Source: Sulfitobacter sp. DFL-14 (GTDB taxonomy: Bacteria; Pseudomonadota; Alphaproteobacteria; Rhodobacterales; Rhodobacteraceae). Taken from it: DNA of 64,000 nucleotides. This document shows positions 6,563-14,717 of this stretch, piece after piece. Position 1 is the stretch's first letter; each line of letters starts with the position of its first letter. The stretch lies in contig NZ_QBFD01000022.1 in assembly GCF_003335585.1 (NCBI RefSeq), forward strand, positions 427,468 through 491,467, given 5' to 3'. Made by a program: the position numbers and the translations under genes. The notes under the pieces are model-generated. The model ran no database searches, had not been told where the DNA came from, and saw only the letters and a program-made list of their open reading frames with translations.

Positions 6563-8119
6563 CTAGACCTCGATCTTTTCGATCTCGCCAACCCAGTGGT
6601 CCGGGCCGGTCTGACCGGAGGCAAACGCCGCGATCTGGTCAAAGACCGCATCCGAGAACCCGCCGACGTTCAACACGTCTTCACGTGTCTGCGCCTGCGT
6701 GGTCCCGTATGGCGCGATGTCGATGCAGACCAGTTTGGCCTTAGGGTTGCGACGCTTGATCGCCTCCCATTCCTTCAACATCGCCGTTCCCCGACCGCCA
6801 GCACGGGCATCCACCCAGGACTGGTTGTCAGACACGAACACCACCAGATCCGGGCTTCGCCCACGTTCGTTCAGCCATTTCAGCGGCGCGGAACAGTTTG
6901 TCCCACCGCCCGCCAGAGCGGCCAGCCGCGCGGCATTTGTCAGGATCGTGTCGCGCGGCTCCAGACGCACGTCACGCACGCCGAGGTCGAACGGCAGAAC
7001 CTGGCACCCACGGTTCACGCGCTGGAATGACGCCGCCACAAGGGCTGCAACATCCACGTGACGCACGGCCGAAGTTGCCCCCGGCCGATACCCGGTCACA
7101 GCCCAGGTCATGGACCCGGATACGTCCGGGCACACAACGACTTGACCGTCGCTCTTAGGCACGTTCTGCACTGCGATTTCCATCGCATCATGCAGAGCGT
7201 CGACGATCTCGCGCGGCATATCGGCGTTCACGTTCTGCGCCGCCACCATCAGCTGATACGGGAACGCACGTGCCTTGGCGATAGCCTCGGGGTTGCGCAG
7301 CAATGCCGCCACATGGTCGACATTCTTGCGCACACCGAAAACACCGTGACGCTGAAACGTATTCAGGTTCTGGCGCACCATCTGCCACGAGCCTTTACGT
7401 GCGATCCGCGCCCAATGGGCCGAGGACAGCTCCAGCTGCGTCAGCATCTGAAACGGCACCTCAGGCAACCGGCCTTTTCCGGTTTCCTTGAACGCCATCC
7501 AATCCTGCACAGCCTGTGGCAGCCGTGCCAGATCGCACGGCCGCCCGACAATCCAGGCAAACAGCGCCTCCCGTTCCGGGGTATCCGGCTTTGGGTGCAC
7601 CATCCTGATCACATCCGCCAACGCCGGGTCGTTACCGATACTGGCGTTCAGCAGCGCCCGGTCAGACGCGGTGTTCAACCAGTTCTGCACCATCGCCTTG
7701 GGTGCGGAACCCAGTGACTTGCGCCCCGTCTGACCCGACCGGATGACCTGAACAAAAGTGCGCAGCATCTTGCCGTTATCGACCACACGGCCAAAGACCG
7801 CACGGAACAGGACCGGATCACGCCGGGCCAGAACAGCCAGCAACACAGCAGGCATATCCTTCATGTAGCCTGAACGGCGGGCATATATTGCCGCCTGCGC
7901 CAGGTAACGCGGCTCAACGGCCTCGGCCACGTCCAGAACATATTCCAGTTCTTCCTGCGGCGGCTGATAGAACATGCCCCCGAAAGTGCCGGTAACAGCG
8001 ACTTGCGCCAGGGCATGGGCATCGGAATAAGCGTAGGCCGGCGCGCCATGGGCGTTTTTCGCAGATGCCTTCGGCAGCAACCGGCCTTTGATCGATGCAA
8101 ACACGGATTTGTTCGCCAT
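6563..8119 (-). CDS. rsr: Ro60/Rsr ring protein (TROVE and VWA domains)
   Basis: Ro60 orthologues bind Y RNAs and misfolded or damaged RNAs; in bacteria they act with nucleases in RNA quality control. The 518-aa protein has an N-terminal TROVE HEAT-repeat ring (about 15-340) and a C-terminal VWA domain. The VWA domain keeps an intact metal site: DVSGSM near 355, GGGTNCSAPL near 430, and VFVSDNQ. I chose the ATG at 8119 because it has GAGGA 8 nt upstream and because the family starts there; the longer reading frame from 8239 adds unrelated sequence and runs into the regulatory region. It is the first gene of the operon and is followed directly by five Y-RNA-like elements, its likely ligands. 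Confidence 0.94.
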   Translation of the reverse strand: MANKSVFASIKGRLLPKASAKNAHGAPAYAYSDAHALAQVAVTGTFGGMFYQPPQEELEYVLDVAEAVEPRYLAQAAIYARRSGYMKDMPAVLLAVLARRDPVLFRAVFGRVVDNGKMLRTFVQVIRSGQTGRKSLGSAPKAMVQNWLNTASDRALLNASIGNDPALADVIRMVHPKPDTPEREALFAWIVGRPCDLARLPQAVQDWMAFKETGKGRLPEVPFQMLTQLELSSAHWARIARKGSWQMVRQNLNTFQRHGVFGVRKNVDHVAALLRNPEAIAKARAFPYQLMVAAQNVNADMPREIVDALHDAMEIAVQNVPKSDGQVVVCPDVSGSMTWAVTGYRPGATSAVRHVDVAALVAASFQRVNRGCQVLPFDLGVRDVRLEPRDTILTNAARLAALAGGGTNCSAPLKWLNERGRSPDLVVFVSDNQSWVDARAGGRGTAMLKEWEAIKRRNPKAKLVCIDIAPYGTTQAQTREDVLNVGGFSDAVFDQIAAFASGQTGPDHWVGEIEKIEV

Positions 8120-8201
8120 TTCTTCGTTCCTCATTTGTGTGAGGATGTTTTGACATGAAGATCGCTTCATGACGAAGAAAATCAGGAATTCCGACAAATC
8201 A

Positions 8202-8268
8202 CTGATACTAAACAGATAATACAGATGTTGAGCTTTCATGACCGGGCCGATACTATCAGTATGTATCG
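8202..8268. promoter_or_regulatory. Palindromic sites between rsr and rtcR (candidate operator)
   Basis: The shared upstream region contains CGATAC and GTATCG as a perfect inverted pair at 8248-8268, an overlapping ATACT-atc-AGTAT palindrome at 8250-8262, and a further CTGATACT copy at 8202-8209. Repeated GATACT half-sites between two divergent genes suggest binding by the RtcR-type regulator. I found no sigma54 -24/-12 element (GG, 10 nt, GC in the TGGCAC/TTGC context) on the minus strand here. A TATTAT at 8216-8221 could be a -10 element, but no good -35 accompanies it. Confidence 0.4.
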
Positions 8269-8291
8269 TGCTTTATACGAATGGATACAGA

Positions 8292-9854
8292 ATGAAGAAT
8301 GTGGTCATCGGTTTCCTCGGCACCAAGTTGGATATGGGCAGGAAAAGGCGCTGGAAACCGACCCTGAGCCTGGTCAGCCATGACCACTTCAAGGTGGACC
8401 GGCTCGAAATTCTTTATGACACGCGGTTCAATCGTCTTGCCAAACAGGTTCAGCACGAGATTGAGGAAATGTCGCCCGATACGGAGGTGCTGCTTCAGCA
8501 GCTCGATCTGAACGATCCGTGGGACTTTCAGGAAGTCTACGGCAAGCTCTTCGATTTTGCGCGCTCCTATGGGTTCGACGATGAACGCGAGCGGTATCAT
8601 GTGCATCTGACAACCGGGACACATGTGGCGCAGATCTGCTGGTTCCTGTTGACCGAAAGCCGCCACGTGCCCGCGCGCCTGATCCAGACCGGCCCGCCGG
8701 GGCAGGAAGAGGAAAAGCCAAAGTTCGATGTCATTGACCTGGATCTGAGCCGGTACAATGCGCTTCAGCAGCGCTTTGACCAGTTGTCGCGAGAACATAG
8801 TGACCAGTTGAAGGGGGGGATCGACACGCGCAATGCGGAATACAACCATCTGATCGACAGGATTGAACTCGTCGCCAGCAATTCCGACGAACCTATCCTG
8901 CTGCTCGGCGAAACCGGCACGGGCAAGAGTGGACTGGCCGAACGCATTCACAGCCTCAAGCTCGACCGGCGCCGCATCAAGGGCCGTCTGGTCCATGTGA
9001 ACTGCGCAACATTGAACGGGCCCGATGCCATGGCAACATTGTTCGGCCAGCGCCGCTCCTACCTGGGATCTGCGGGGACTGAGCGAAGCGGGTTGTTGCG
9101 GGAAGCCGACGGAGGCGTTCTGTTTCTGGATGATGTGGACGAGTTGAGCCCCAACATGCAGTCGGTTCTTTTACATGCCATAGAGACCGGGCGGTTCTAT
9201 CCGCTGGGGTCCGACCACGAAATCTCAAGCCGGTTTCACCTGATCGCCGGTGCCAACCGCGATCTGCGCAGTTTGACGGCTACAGGGCAGTTTCGCCCCG
9301 ACCTGTTGGCCCGGCTGAACACCTGGAGTTTCACCTTGCCTGCGCTGCGCAATCGCAGCGAGGATATCGAGGGCAATCTGCTGTACGAGTTGGATCGCTG
9401 CGAAAGAGATTTGGGCACCCATGTCGGTTTCAACACTGATGCCCGCGCGCAATATCTGGATTTTGCCAAAGACCCGGCAACCCATTGGCCTGGTAACTTC
9501 CGTGACTTCGCCGGCTCAATCCGAAGGCTATGTACGCTCGCACCGCGTGGGAGGATTACCCGGGCAATGGTCACAACCGAAATCGAAACCCTTCAGGCTG
9601 ATTGGAAATCGGCCCAGTCCAATGATGATTTCAAGCTGGTTGCGGATGTGATGGGTGATGCAGTGTCTGACGTTGACCCCTTCGACCTTGTGCAACTGGC
9701 CGAGGTCATCCGAACCTGCCGAAAGTCTTCAAGCCTGAGTGCCGCCGGACGGGCCCTGTTTGCCGTATCGCGCAGCAAACGCAAAACCCAGAACGATGCA
9801 GACAGGCTGCGGAAGTATCTTGGCAAGTTTGATTTGGAGTGGAGTGCAATATAG
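8292..9854 (+). CDS. rtcR: RtcR: CARF-AAA+ transcriptional regulator of RNA repair (variant lacking GAFTGA)
   Basis: RtcR activates rtc operons after its N-terminal CARF domain senses RNA fragments with cyclic-phosphate ends. The 520-aa protein aligns along its whole length with E. coli RtcR as I remember it: CARF domain 1-180 (HLTTGTHVAQICWFLL, IDLDLSRYNA), AAA+ domain 185-420 (GETGTGKS Walker A), and C-terminal helix-turn-helix (SLSAAGRALF, NDADRLRKYLGKF). Two hallmark sites differ. The sigma54-contacting GAFTGA is replaced by SYLGSA, and Walker B reads LFLDDVDEL rather than LFLDE. I chose the ATG at 8292 because the homology starts at MKNVVIGFLG. The gene is divergent from the repair operon. 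Confidence 0.92.
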   Translation: MKNVVIGFLGTKLDMGRKRRWKPTLSLVSHDHFKVDRLEILYDTRFNRLAKQVQHEIEEMSPDTEVLLQQLDLNDPWDFQEVYGKLFDFARSYGFDDERERYHVHLTTGTHVAQICWFLLTESRHVPARLIQTGPPGQEEEKPKFDVIDLDLSRYNALQQRFDQLSREHSDQLKGGIDTRNAEYNHLIDRIELVASNSDEPILLLGETGTGKSGLAERIHSLKLDRRRIKGRLVHVNCATLNGPDAMATLFGQRRSYLGSAGTERSGLLREADGGVLFLDDVDELSPNMQSVLLHAIETGRFYPLGSDHEISSRFHLIAGANRDLRSLTATGQFRPDLLARLNTWSFTLPALRNRSEDIEGNLLYELDRCERDLGTHVGFNTDARAQYLDFAKDPATHWPGNFRDFAGSIRRLCTLAPRGRITRAMVTTEIETLQADWKSAQSNDDFKLVADVMGDAVSDVDPFDLVQLAEVIRTCRKSSSLSAAGRALFAVSRSKRKTQNDADRLRKYLGKFDLEWSAI

Positions 9855-9891
9855 CCAAACGGATGCGAGATTTCCGGACACCTTTGCTTGC

Positions 9892-11136
9892 TCATTCGGC
9901 GGCAATATCTTGCAAATGGCATTCAAGCCCCGACACCTCGGCAGCGGTCTTTGGGTCAGCGCTATTGGCCAAAAGCCAGCCCTGTATCCGGGCAGGGCTG
10001 TGCTTTTGATTTCCCAACTGCAGTTCGAACCTGTCGGCCAAATCGCCTTCACCGGGGAAGAAACGCTCAAACAACTGGCGCGCTGTGGCTGCGCTCACCA
10101 GACCAAGCTCGGTGTGCACATCGGCGCGACCGGGTCGGATCAGCGCCGGGTCCAGCCTCTCCTTGTGGTTCGTTGTCATGACCAGCGCCCGCCCTTCCTG
10201 GGCGGCAACGCCGTCGATGGCATTGAGCAAACCCGAGAAGCTGACGCCCGAATGCTTTTGGCCGCCTTGCCGACCGGTGAACACGGCATCCACATCTTCG
10301 ATTGCGATCAGCGACCCCTTGGGGGCGCTGATCATCGCCTCGCGCAGATCATCATCCGTCAGGGTCGCGCGCCCGATATCCAGCGATGCGATATCCAGTG
10401 ACAGTTCAGAGGCCAGCGCACGAATGAGGCTGGATTTGCCTGTGCCTGGAGGACCGAAAAGCAGATACCCGCGCCGCCACGGCACACCACGTTCCGCGTA
10501 CCAGTCGCTGGCACCATAGAACCACCTCATATCGTCCAGCACTTTCGCGATACGGTTGTCATCCACCAGCACGGTGTTGATGGAACGGCGTCGAACATCG
10601 CCGACATGATCCCACCAGTCCCCTTTCAGAATATGCAGACCGGGACCAATGCGATCCCTGGTTTGGGAAAGCGCACGCCCCTCGGCGATCCAGCCAAGAA
10701 TTGTCGCGACATTCCCGAACAGGACGGTGACATGCAGCACCTCCATCGGCCGCTGGTTGTGAGCGGATCCGACCTTTGACTTAACGTTGATATCGCGTTC
10801 CAGTCTGCAGAGCTTTCCACGCCAGAAAAACCAATGCCGCCCCGGCGCGGCTGCATAACCCTTTGTTCCCTGCGCCCATTTTCCATCCGTCATGCGCACA
10901 TGCCGCGCATGGGACAGGACATTGTTCTGTTCCATCCAGATATAGAAATGACGATAGGCCGCGCTCCGGTTATCAAGTGTCAGGCTGACCCAGACGCGCC
11001 GAACGGTCCCGCGGTAGAGGGCCATGAATGCGATGCGCAGAAAGGCAGCCGCAACCCCGAATGCCCCGAGCGCCAAGCCGCCCGCAAAGAAATCGCTGGT
11101 AAGGGCGCTGGTCAGGAATTGATCGAATGCTTCCAT
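9892..11136 (-). CDS. BCS1-like membrane-anchored AAA ATPase
   Basis: The 414-aa protein has a hydrophobic N-terminal segment (about 18-42), a BCS1-type middle region, and an AAA module: GPPGTGKSSL Walker A near 230, LIAIEDVDAVF Walker B near 285, GLLNAIDGV, MTTNH sensor 1, and RPGRAD with an arginine finger. Mitochondrial BCS1 translocates a folded protein; bacterial relatives are poorly characterised. It begins 1 nt after the end of a degraded RtcB-like reading frame and ends 37 bp from the end of rtcR, tail to tail. Association with the RNA-repair island is by position only. Confidence 0.85.
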   Translation of the reverse strand: MEAFDQFLTSALTSDFFAGGLALGAFGVAAAFLRIAFMALYRGTVRRVWVSLTLDNRSAAYRHFYIWMEQNNVLSHARHVRMTDGKWAQGTKGYAAAPGRHWFFWRGKLCRLERDINVKSKVGSAHNQRPMEVLHVTVLFGNVATILGWIAEGRALSQTRDRIGPGLHILKGDWWDHVGDVRRRSINTVLVDDNRIAKVLDDMRWFYGASDWYAERGVPWRRGYLLFGPPGTGKSSLIRALASELSLDIASLDIGRATLTDDDLREAMISAPKGSLIAIEDVDAVFTGRQGGQKHSGVSFSGLLNAIDGVAAQEGRALVMTTNHKERLDPALIRPGRADVHTELGLVSAATARQLFERFFPGEGDLADRFELQLGNQKHSPARIQGWLLANSADPKTAAEVSGLECHLQDIAAE

Positions 11137-11137
11137 C

Positions 11138-11492
11138 TTAGCCCCCTTTCACTTCGCAAAAGCTGTGACCTTTGAAACTGCGCACCGGGCGACCGCGTTC
11201 CAAAGCAGGGTGCAGCTTGTTGCGGCACGCCTTTTGTGCCGCTTTGCCAAATCCGCGTGAACCGGAGTGCACCAGCAGATACAGCCGCGATTTTTTGCAC
11301 GCCTGCCCAGCCGGCGATTTCTTTGACTTGTGCTTCGGCCCGTCCGTCGATCCAAGCCGCAGCTGTATAGAATTTCGTGATGGCGCCGTCGCTAAACGCA
11401 GCTGACGCGCGACCATCCAAGACAGAATTGCCCATGAGATAGATCCCAAAAACGTATGTAGATGCGCCGGTGCGAGCCGACAACTGGATCAA
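11138..11492 (-). pseudogene. Remnant of a second RtcB-like ligase (RtcB2 type)
   Basis: Two overlapping frames carry separate pieces of one protein. In the first frame, from an ATG at 11435, the reading MGNSVL to AAAWIDGRAEAQVKEIAGWAGVQKIAAV resembles the N terminus of RtcB2 (PrfH-partner) proteins. It then jumps near 11275 to another frame reading YLLVHSGSRGFGKAAQ, which resembles the RtcB HSGSRG motif. About 150 residues that should lie between them, including the metal site, are absent, and the C-terminal tail does not look like RtcB. I read this as an internally deleted, frameshifted pseudogene. The match rests on remembered motifs. Confidence 0.55.
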
Positions 11493-11760
11493 ACCTGATC
11501 TGATTTCAGCTTAGGTATTGATCGGCCCCGAAAGGGCGAAATGACGAATAAGCATGTTAGTCCCTTTCCTGGTTGGGGTTACGATTTGGGTCCGAAGGAC
11601 CAATTGGAGACTGTCCCCTAATTGGAAAGGATGATTCCCACAAAGGTTTTGAACTTGTCCACGGCGTTTCGTGACAAAATCACAACAGGACTGTGTCCCG
11701 GCGGTCACGCGTGCTGCAATCGGGGCGGGCTGACTTGCCCTCCCCCGCGACCGGCGCCGG
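11493..11760. other. Intergenic region, 268 bp
   Basis: I see no convincing gene. On the minus strand there is a 14-codon reading frame with a good ribosome site (AGGAAAGGGACTAAC before ATG at 11555) that ends at 11511, and a small hairpin GGTCC-TTC-GGACC near 11600. The region may carry the promoter of the former rtcB2-like gene. Confidence 0.4.
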
Positions 11761-12939
11761 TCAGCTTGGGGACATGCCCCGCAGCCGCTCGGACCGGCGG
11801 CGCAGCAATTCCAGCGTCGTCAGCAGCATGACGGAAATCACAACCAGCAGTGTCGCGACCGCCAGAATGGTCGGGCTGATCTGTTCGCGCAGCCCGATGA
11901 ACATCTGCCAGGGCAGCGTCTTTTGACCCGCTGAGCCGACAAAGAGCACCACCACCACCTCATCGAACGACGTGATAAAGGCAAACAGCCCGCCGGAGAT
12001 CACGCCAGGCAGGATCAGCGGCATTTGCACCTTGAAGAAGGTCCGGATCGGCGAGGCCCCCATGTTGGCGGCGGCCCGCGTCAACGAGCGGTCAAAGCCC
12101 ACCAGGGTCGCCGTCACGGTGATGATCACGAAGGGAATACCAAGCGCCGCATGGGCCAGTACCACACCGATGTAGGTGCCCTGCAGCCCGATGCGGCTGT
12201 AGAAGAAGTACATGCCCGCCGCTGAAATGATCAGCGGCACAATCATCGGAGAGATCAGGATCGCCATGATGGCCCGCCGGAACGGGACATGCGGCTGGCT
12301 CAGCCCGATGGCCGCCAGCGTGCCAAAGCCGACCGACAGCAGTGTCGCGGCCGGTGCGATCATGACCGAGTTGCGCAGCGCGTTCTGCCAGTCGGAACTG
12401 TTGAAGAAGGCGCGGTAGTGCTTCAGCGAATAGCCCGCCGGATCGAAGCGCAGCATCTCGGGCGTGAAGGTGAAAAAGTTCTCGGCGTTGAAGCTCAGCG
12501 GCATGACGACGAGGATCGGGGTGATCAGGAACACCAGGATCGCCCCGCATATCACCCGGAAGACAAAGTGCCACAGCACCTGCCCCGGTGTCAGGTAGGG
12601 CGGCAATTTGCGCCGGTAGCGGCCTTCGTAGAGCCAGAAACTGAACCAGGCAAAGAACCAGCCGAACAGCGCGCCGATGACCAGCGCCGGAATGCCGCCC
12701 AGCAGGAAACCGATGACCGCCAGCAGCACGACACTGCCCCAGATCCCCGGTTTCTCGGCCTTGATGACCTGCGTCAGCACGAAAGCCAGCGCGCCCATGG
12801 CGATTGCCCCGACGATGATGCCCAGCAAACCGCTGCCCTGTGCGGTGCCCACAAAGAGCCCGGCCAGGGCCCCCGCAGCAGCCACGACAGAGGCATAGAA
12901 GGAAACCGGCGTGCGGCTGATCGGCGTGAGTGCAGTCAT
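11761..12939 (-). CDS. ABC transporter permease, spermidine/putrescine type (PotC-like)
   Basis: The 392-aa inner-membrane protein has about four extra N-terminal membrane segments (residues 10-130) before the usual six-segment permease core that starts near 135. The cytoplasmic EAA-type loop is seen as TRAAANMGASPIRTFFKVQMPLILPG near 295. It is the last gene of the minus-strand transporter block, 4 nt after the PotB-like gene. The substrate is probably a cationic or zwitterionic amine; the linked aminotransferase and creatinase point to a nitrogenous compound such as creatine, but this is inference. Confidence 0.88.
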   Translation of the reverse strand: MTALTPISRTPVSFYASVVAAAGALAGLFVGTAQGSGLLGIIVGAIAMGALAFVLTQVIKAEKPGIWGSVVLLAVIGFLLGGIPALVIGALFGWFFAWFSFWLYEGRYRRKLPPYLTPGQVLWHFVFRVICGAILVFLITPILVVMPLSFNAENFFTFTPEMLRFDPAGYSLKHYRAFFNSSDWQNALRNSVMIAPAATLLSVGFGTLAAIGLSQPHVPFRRAIMAILISPMIVPLIISAAGMYFFYSRIGLQGTYIGVVLAHAALGIPFVIITVTATLVGFDRSLTRAAANMGASPIRTFFKVQMPLILPGVISGGLFAFITSFDEVVVVLFVGSAGQKTLPWQMFIGLREQISPTILAVATLLVVISVMLLTTLELLRRRSERLRGMSPS

Positions 12940-12943
12940 GGTC

Positions 12944-14629
12944 CTAGCCCCCCAGTTTCACGTTATCGATGCCGACGATCTTGTCGTAGGCCCAGTAGAG
13001 CGCCAGCACGACCGCCAGCAGGATCGCCCCAAGTGCGGCTGCGAGACCCCAATTGAGCGAGCTGGAAATGTGATAGGCGATCCGGTTCGAGATAAACGTG
13101 CCTGTCGTACCGCCCACGATTTCGGGTGTGATGTAGTACCCGATGGACAGGATGAAGACGAGGATCGACCCCGCACCGATGCCCGGCACCGACTGCGGGA
13201 AATAGACCCGCCAGAAGGCCGTCCAGTTGGTTGCGCCAAGGCTCTTGGCGGCGCGCAGAAAGGCGGGCGGAATTGTCGCCATCACCGAATAGAGCGGCAG
13301 GATCATGAAGGGCAGCAGGATATGCGTCATCGCGATGATCGTGCCGGTCTGGTTGTTGATCAGCGCCAGCCGGTTGAAGTTGTCCACGATGCCCAGCCAG
13401 ACCAGCGTGTCGTTGATCACACCCTGTTGCTGCAACATCACCTTCCAGGCCGAGGTCCGCACCAGCAGCGAGGTCCAGAAGGGCAGCAGGACAAGGATCA
13501 TCAGCAGGTTCGCGGTGCGCGCGGGCAGGTTCGCCAGCAGCCAGGCCACCGGATAGCCCAGCAGGATGCAACTGCCGGTGATCATCAGCGACATGAACAG
13601 CGTCCGCAGGAACAGCGTGCCATAGACGCGCTGGTTTTCGGGGCGCAGTTCGGCGCCATCCGGGCTCTTTTGCATATCGACCGCATTCAGGAAGTAGCCG
13701 TTGGTGAAAGGGCCCGAATAGGTCTGGATCGTCTCCCAGATCGGGGTCTCGGCCCAATCCTTGTCGACGTCCGCAAAAGCGGCGGCGTAATCCACGGTCT
13801 CGAAGTCCGCGGCAGCGGCGGTGGCCGCCTTGATCTGCGCGGCGGCAGGGCCGTCATATGCCGCGATCTGCGTCGCGGTGGGGCCGGTCAGATCATCGTA
13901 GAATGAGGAATAGATCAGCGCCCAGGGGTCTTCCTTGTACAGGTTGTCCTCATCCTCGTATTGCACGAAGTCGGCAAAAATCTCGTATTTGGCAGCGGTC
14001 TGGGGGAACAGCTCTTCCATGCCGTCGCGCATTTCAAAGGCAGGCTGGTCATCGCCCGAGGCCTTGTCCCATGCCTGAATCTCGGCCAGCCATTCGTCGG
14101 AGCCCAGGAAGGCGTTCCAGTTCTCGCCCATCTTCCAGAAATCGTCAAAGTCCTCGAACTGGTCCTGATAGACCTCACCCATGTCGCCCACGCCGCGTCC
14201 GGATTTGCGGAACAGCGAGGATGCGCCGGTCAGTTCGTAATTGAGCCGCGAGCCGAGACGGGTATGCAGCTTGCGCTCCTGCGCGATGAATATGTCCTCG
14301 TAGAGTGCCTTGTAGACCGGCGCGCCGGGGGCCTGCCCGGAGGCGGCTTCCCAATCGGCCAGCGCGTCGGTCGTGCGCGGCAGGGTCTGTGCGACGATCT
14401 GGTTCTCGACCGAGCGGAACAGCATGTCCGCGATCGGGGCGATGAAGGTGACCAGAACAAAGATGAGCAGCGGGGCGATCAGGATCAAGGCGCGCAGCTT
14501 TTGACGCCGCAGGGCGCGGTTCAGGCTGCGTTTCAGCGACGTGCCGTCCGCGGCGCGAATCTTTCCGTCAGATTTTTTGCGCCCCTGTTCGGGAGAATCC
14601 TGGGGGATCGTCTCGGTCACATCGCTCAT
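12944..14629 (-). CDS. ABC transporter permease, PotB-like, with large extra-membrane insert
   Basis: The 561-aa protein has one membrane segment near residues 42-65 and then about 250 mostly polar residues rich in Asp, Glu and Ala before the permease core begins near 330. The core contains LPARTANLLMILVLLPFW and the EAA loop FLRAAKSLGATNWTAFWRVYFPQS. PotB-like permeases are usually near 300 residues, so this one carries an extra domain, predicted to be periplasmic because it follows the first segment. It lies between the binding-protein gene, with two strong hairpins in the gap, and the PotC-like gene. Confidence 0.87.
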   Translation of the reverse strand: MSDVTETIPQDSPEQGRKKSDGKIRAADGTSLKRSLNRALRRQKLRALILIAPLLIFVLVTFIAPIADMLFRSVENQIVAQTLPRTTDALADWEAASGQAPGAPVYKALYEDIFIAQERKLHTRLGSRLNYELTGASSLFRKSGRGVGDMGEVYQDQFEDFDDFWKMGENWNAFLGSDEWLAEIQAWDKASGDDQPAFEMRDGMEELFPQTAAKYEIFADFVQYEDEDNLYKEDPWALIYSSFYDDLTGPTATQIAAYDGPAAAQIKAATAAAADFETVDYAAAFADVDKDWAETPIWETIQTYSGPFTNGYFLNAVDMQKSPDGAELRPENQRVYGTLFLRTLFMSLMITGSCILLGYPVAWLLANLPARTANLLMILVLLPFWTSLLVRTSAWKVMLQQQGVINDTLVWLGIVDNFNRLALINNQTGTIIAMTHILLPFMILPLYSVMATIPPAFLRAAKSLGATNWTAFWRVYFPQSVPGIGAGSILVFILSIGYYITPEIVGGTTGTFISNRIAYHISSSLNWGLAAALGAILLAVVLALYWAYDKIVGIDNVKLGG

Positions 14630-14655
14630 CGGGCTGTCCTTCGCGGGGAATTAGG

Positions 14656-14708
14656 GCAGGCCGGACCAGGGTCCGGCCTGCGAAGGGCGGGCCATCAGTG
14701 GCCCGCCC
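14656..14708 (-). promoter_or_regulatory. Two tandem hairpins between binding-protein and permease genes
   Basis: GCAGGCCGGAC pairs with GTCCGGCCTGC (14656-14681, loop of 4) and GGGCGGGCCA pairs with TGGCCCGCCC (14685-14708, loop of 4). There is no T run. Such intercistronic hairpins commonly protect the 3' end of a binding-protein message and lower permease expression. Confidence 0.6.
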
Positions 14709-14717
14709 GGGTTCAGT

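Noticed and set aside
5765..6744. Short reading frames over the RNA array (for example one reading GIEPTTHRL near 6100)
   Set aside because: They run antisense through tRNA and tRNA-like sequences and give the peptides typical of mis-annotated tRNA antisense frames. The covarying RNA structures explain the sequence better.
8120..8291. A sigma54 (-24/-12) promoter for the repair operon
   Set aside because: No GG and GC pair with the right 10-nt spacing and flanking bases is present on the minus strand upstream of the Ro60 gene.
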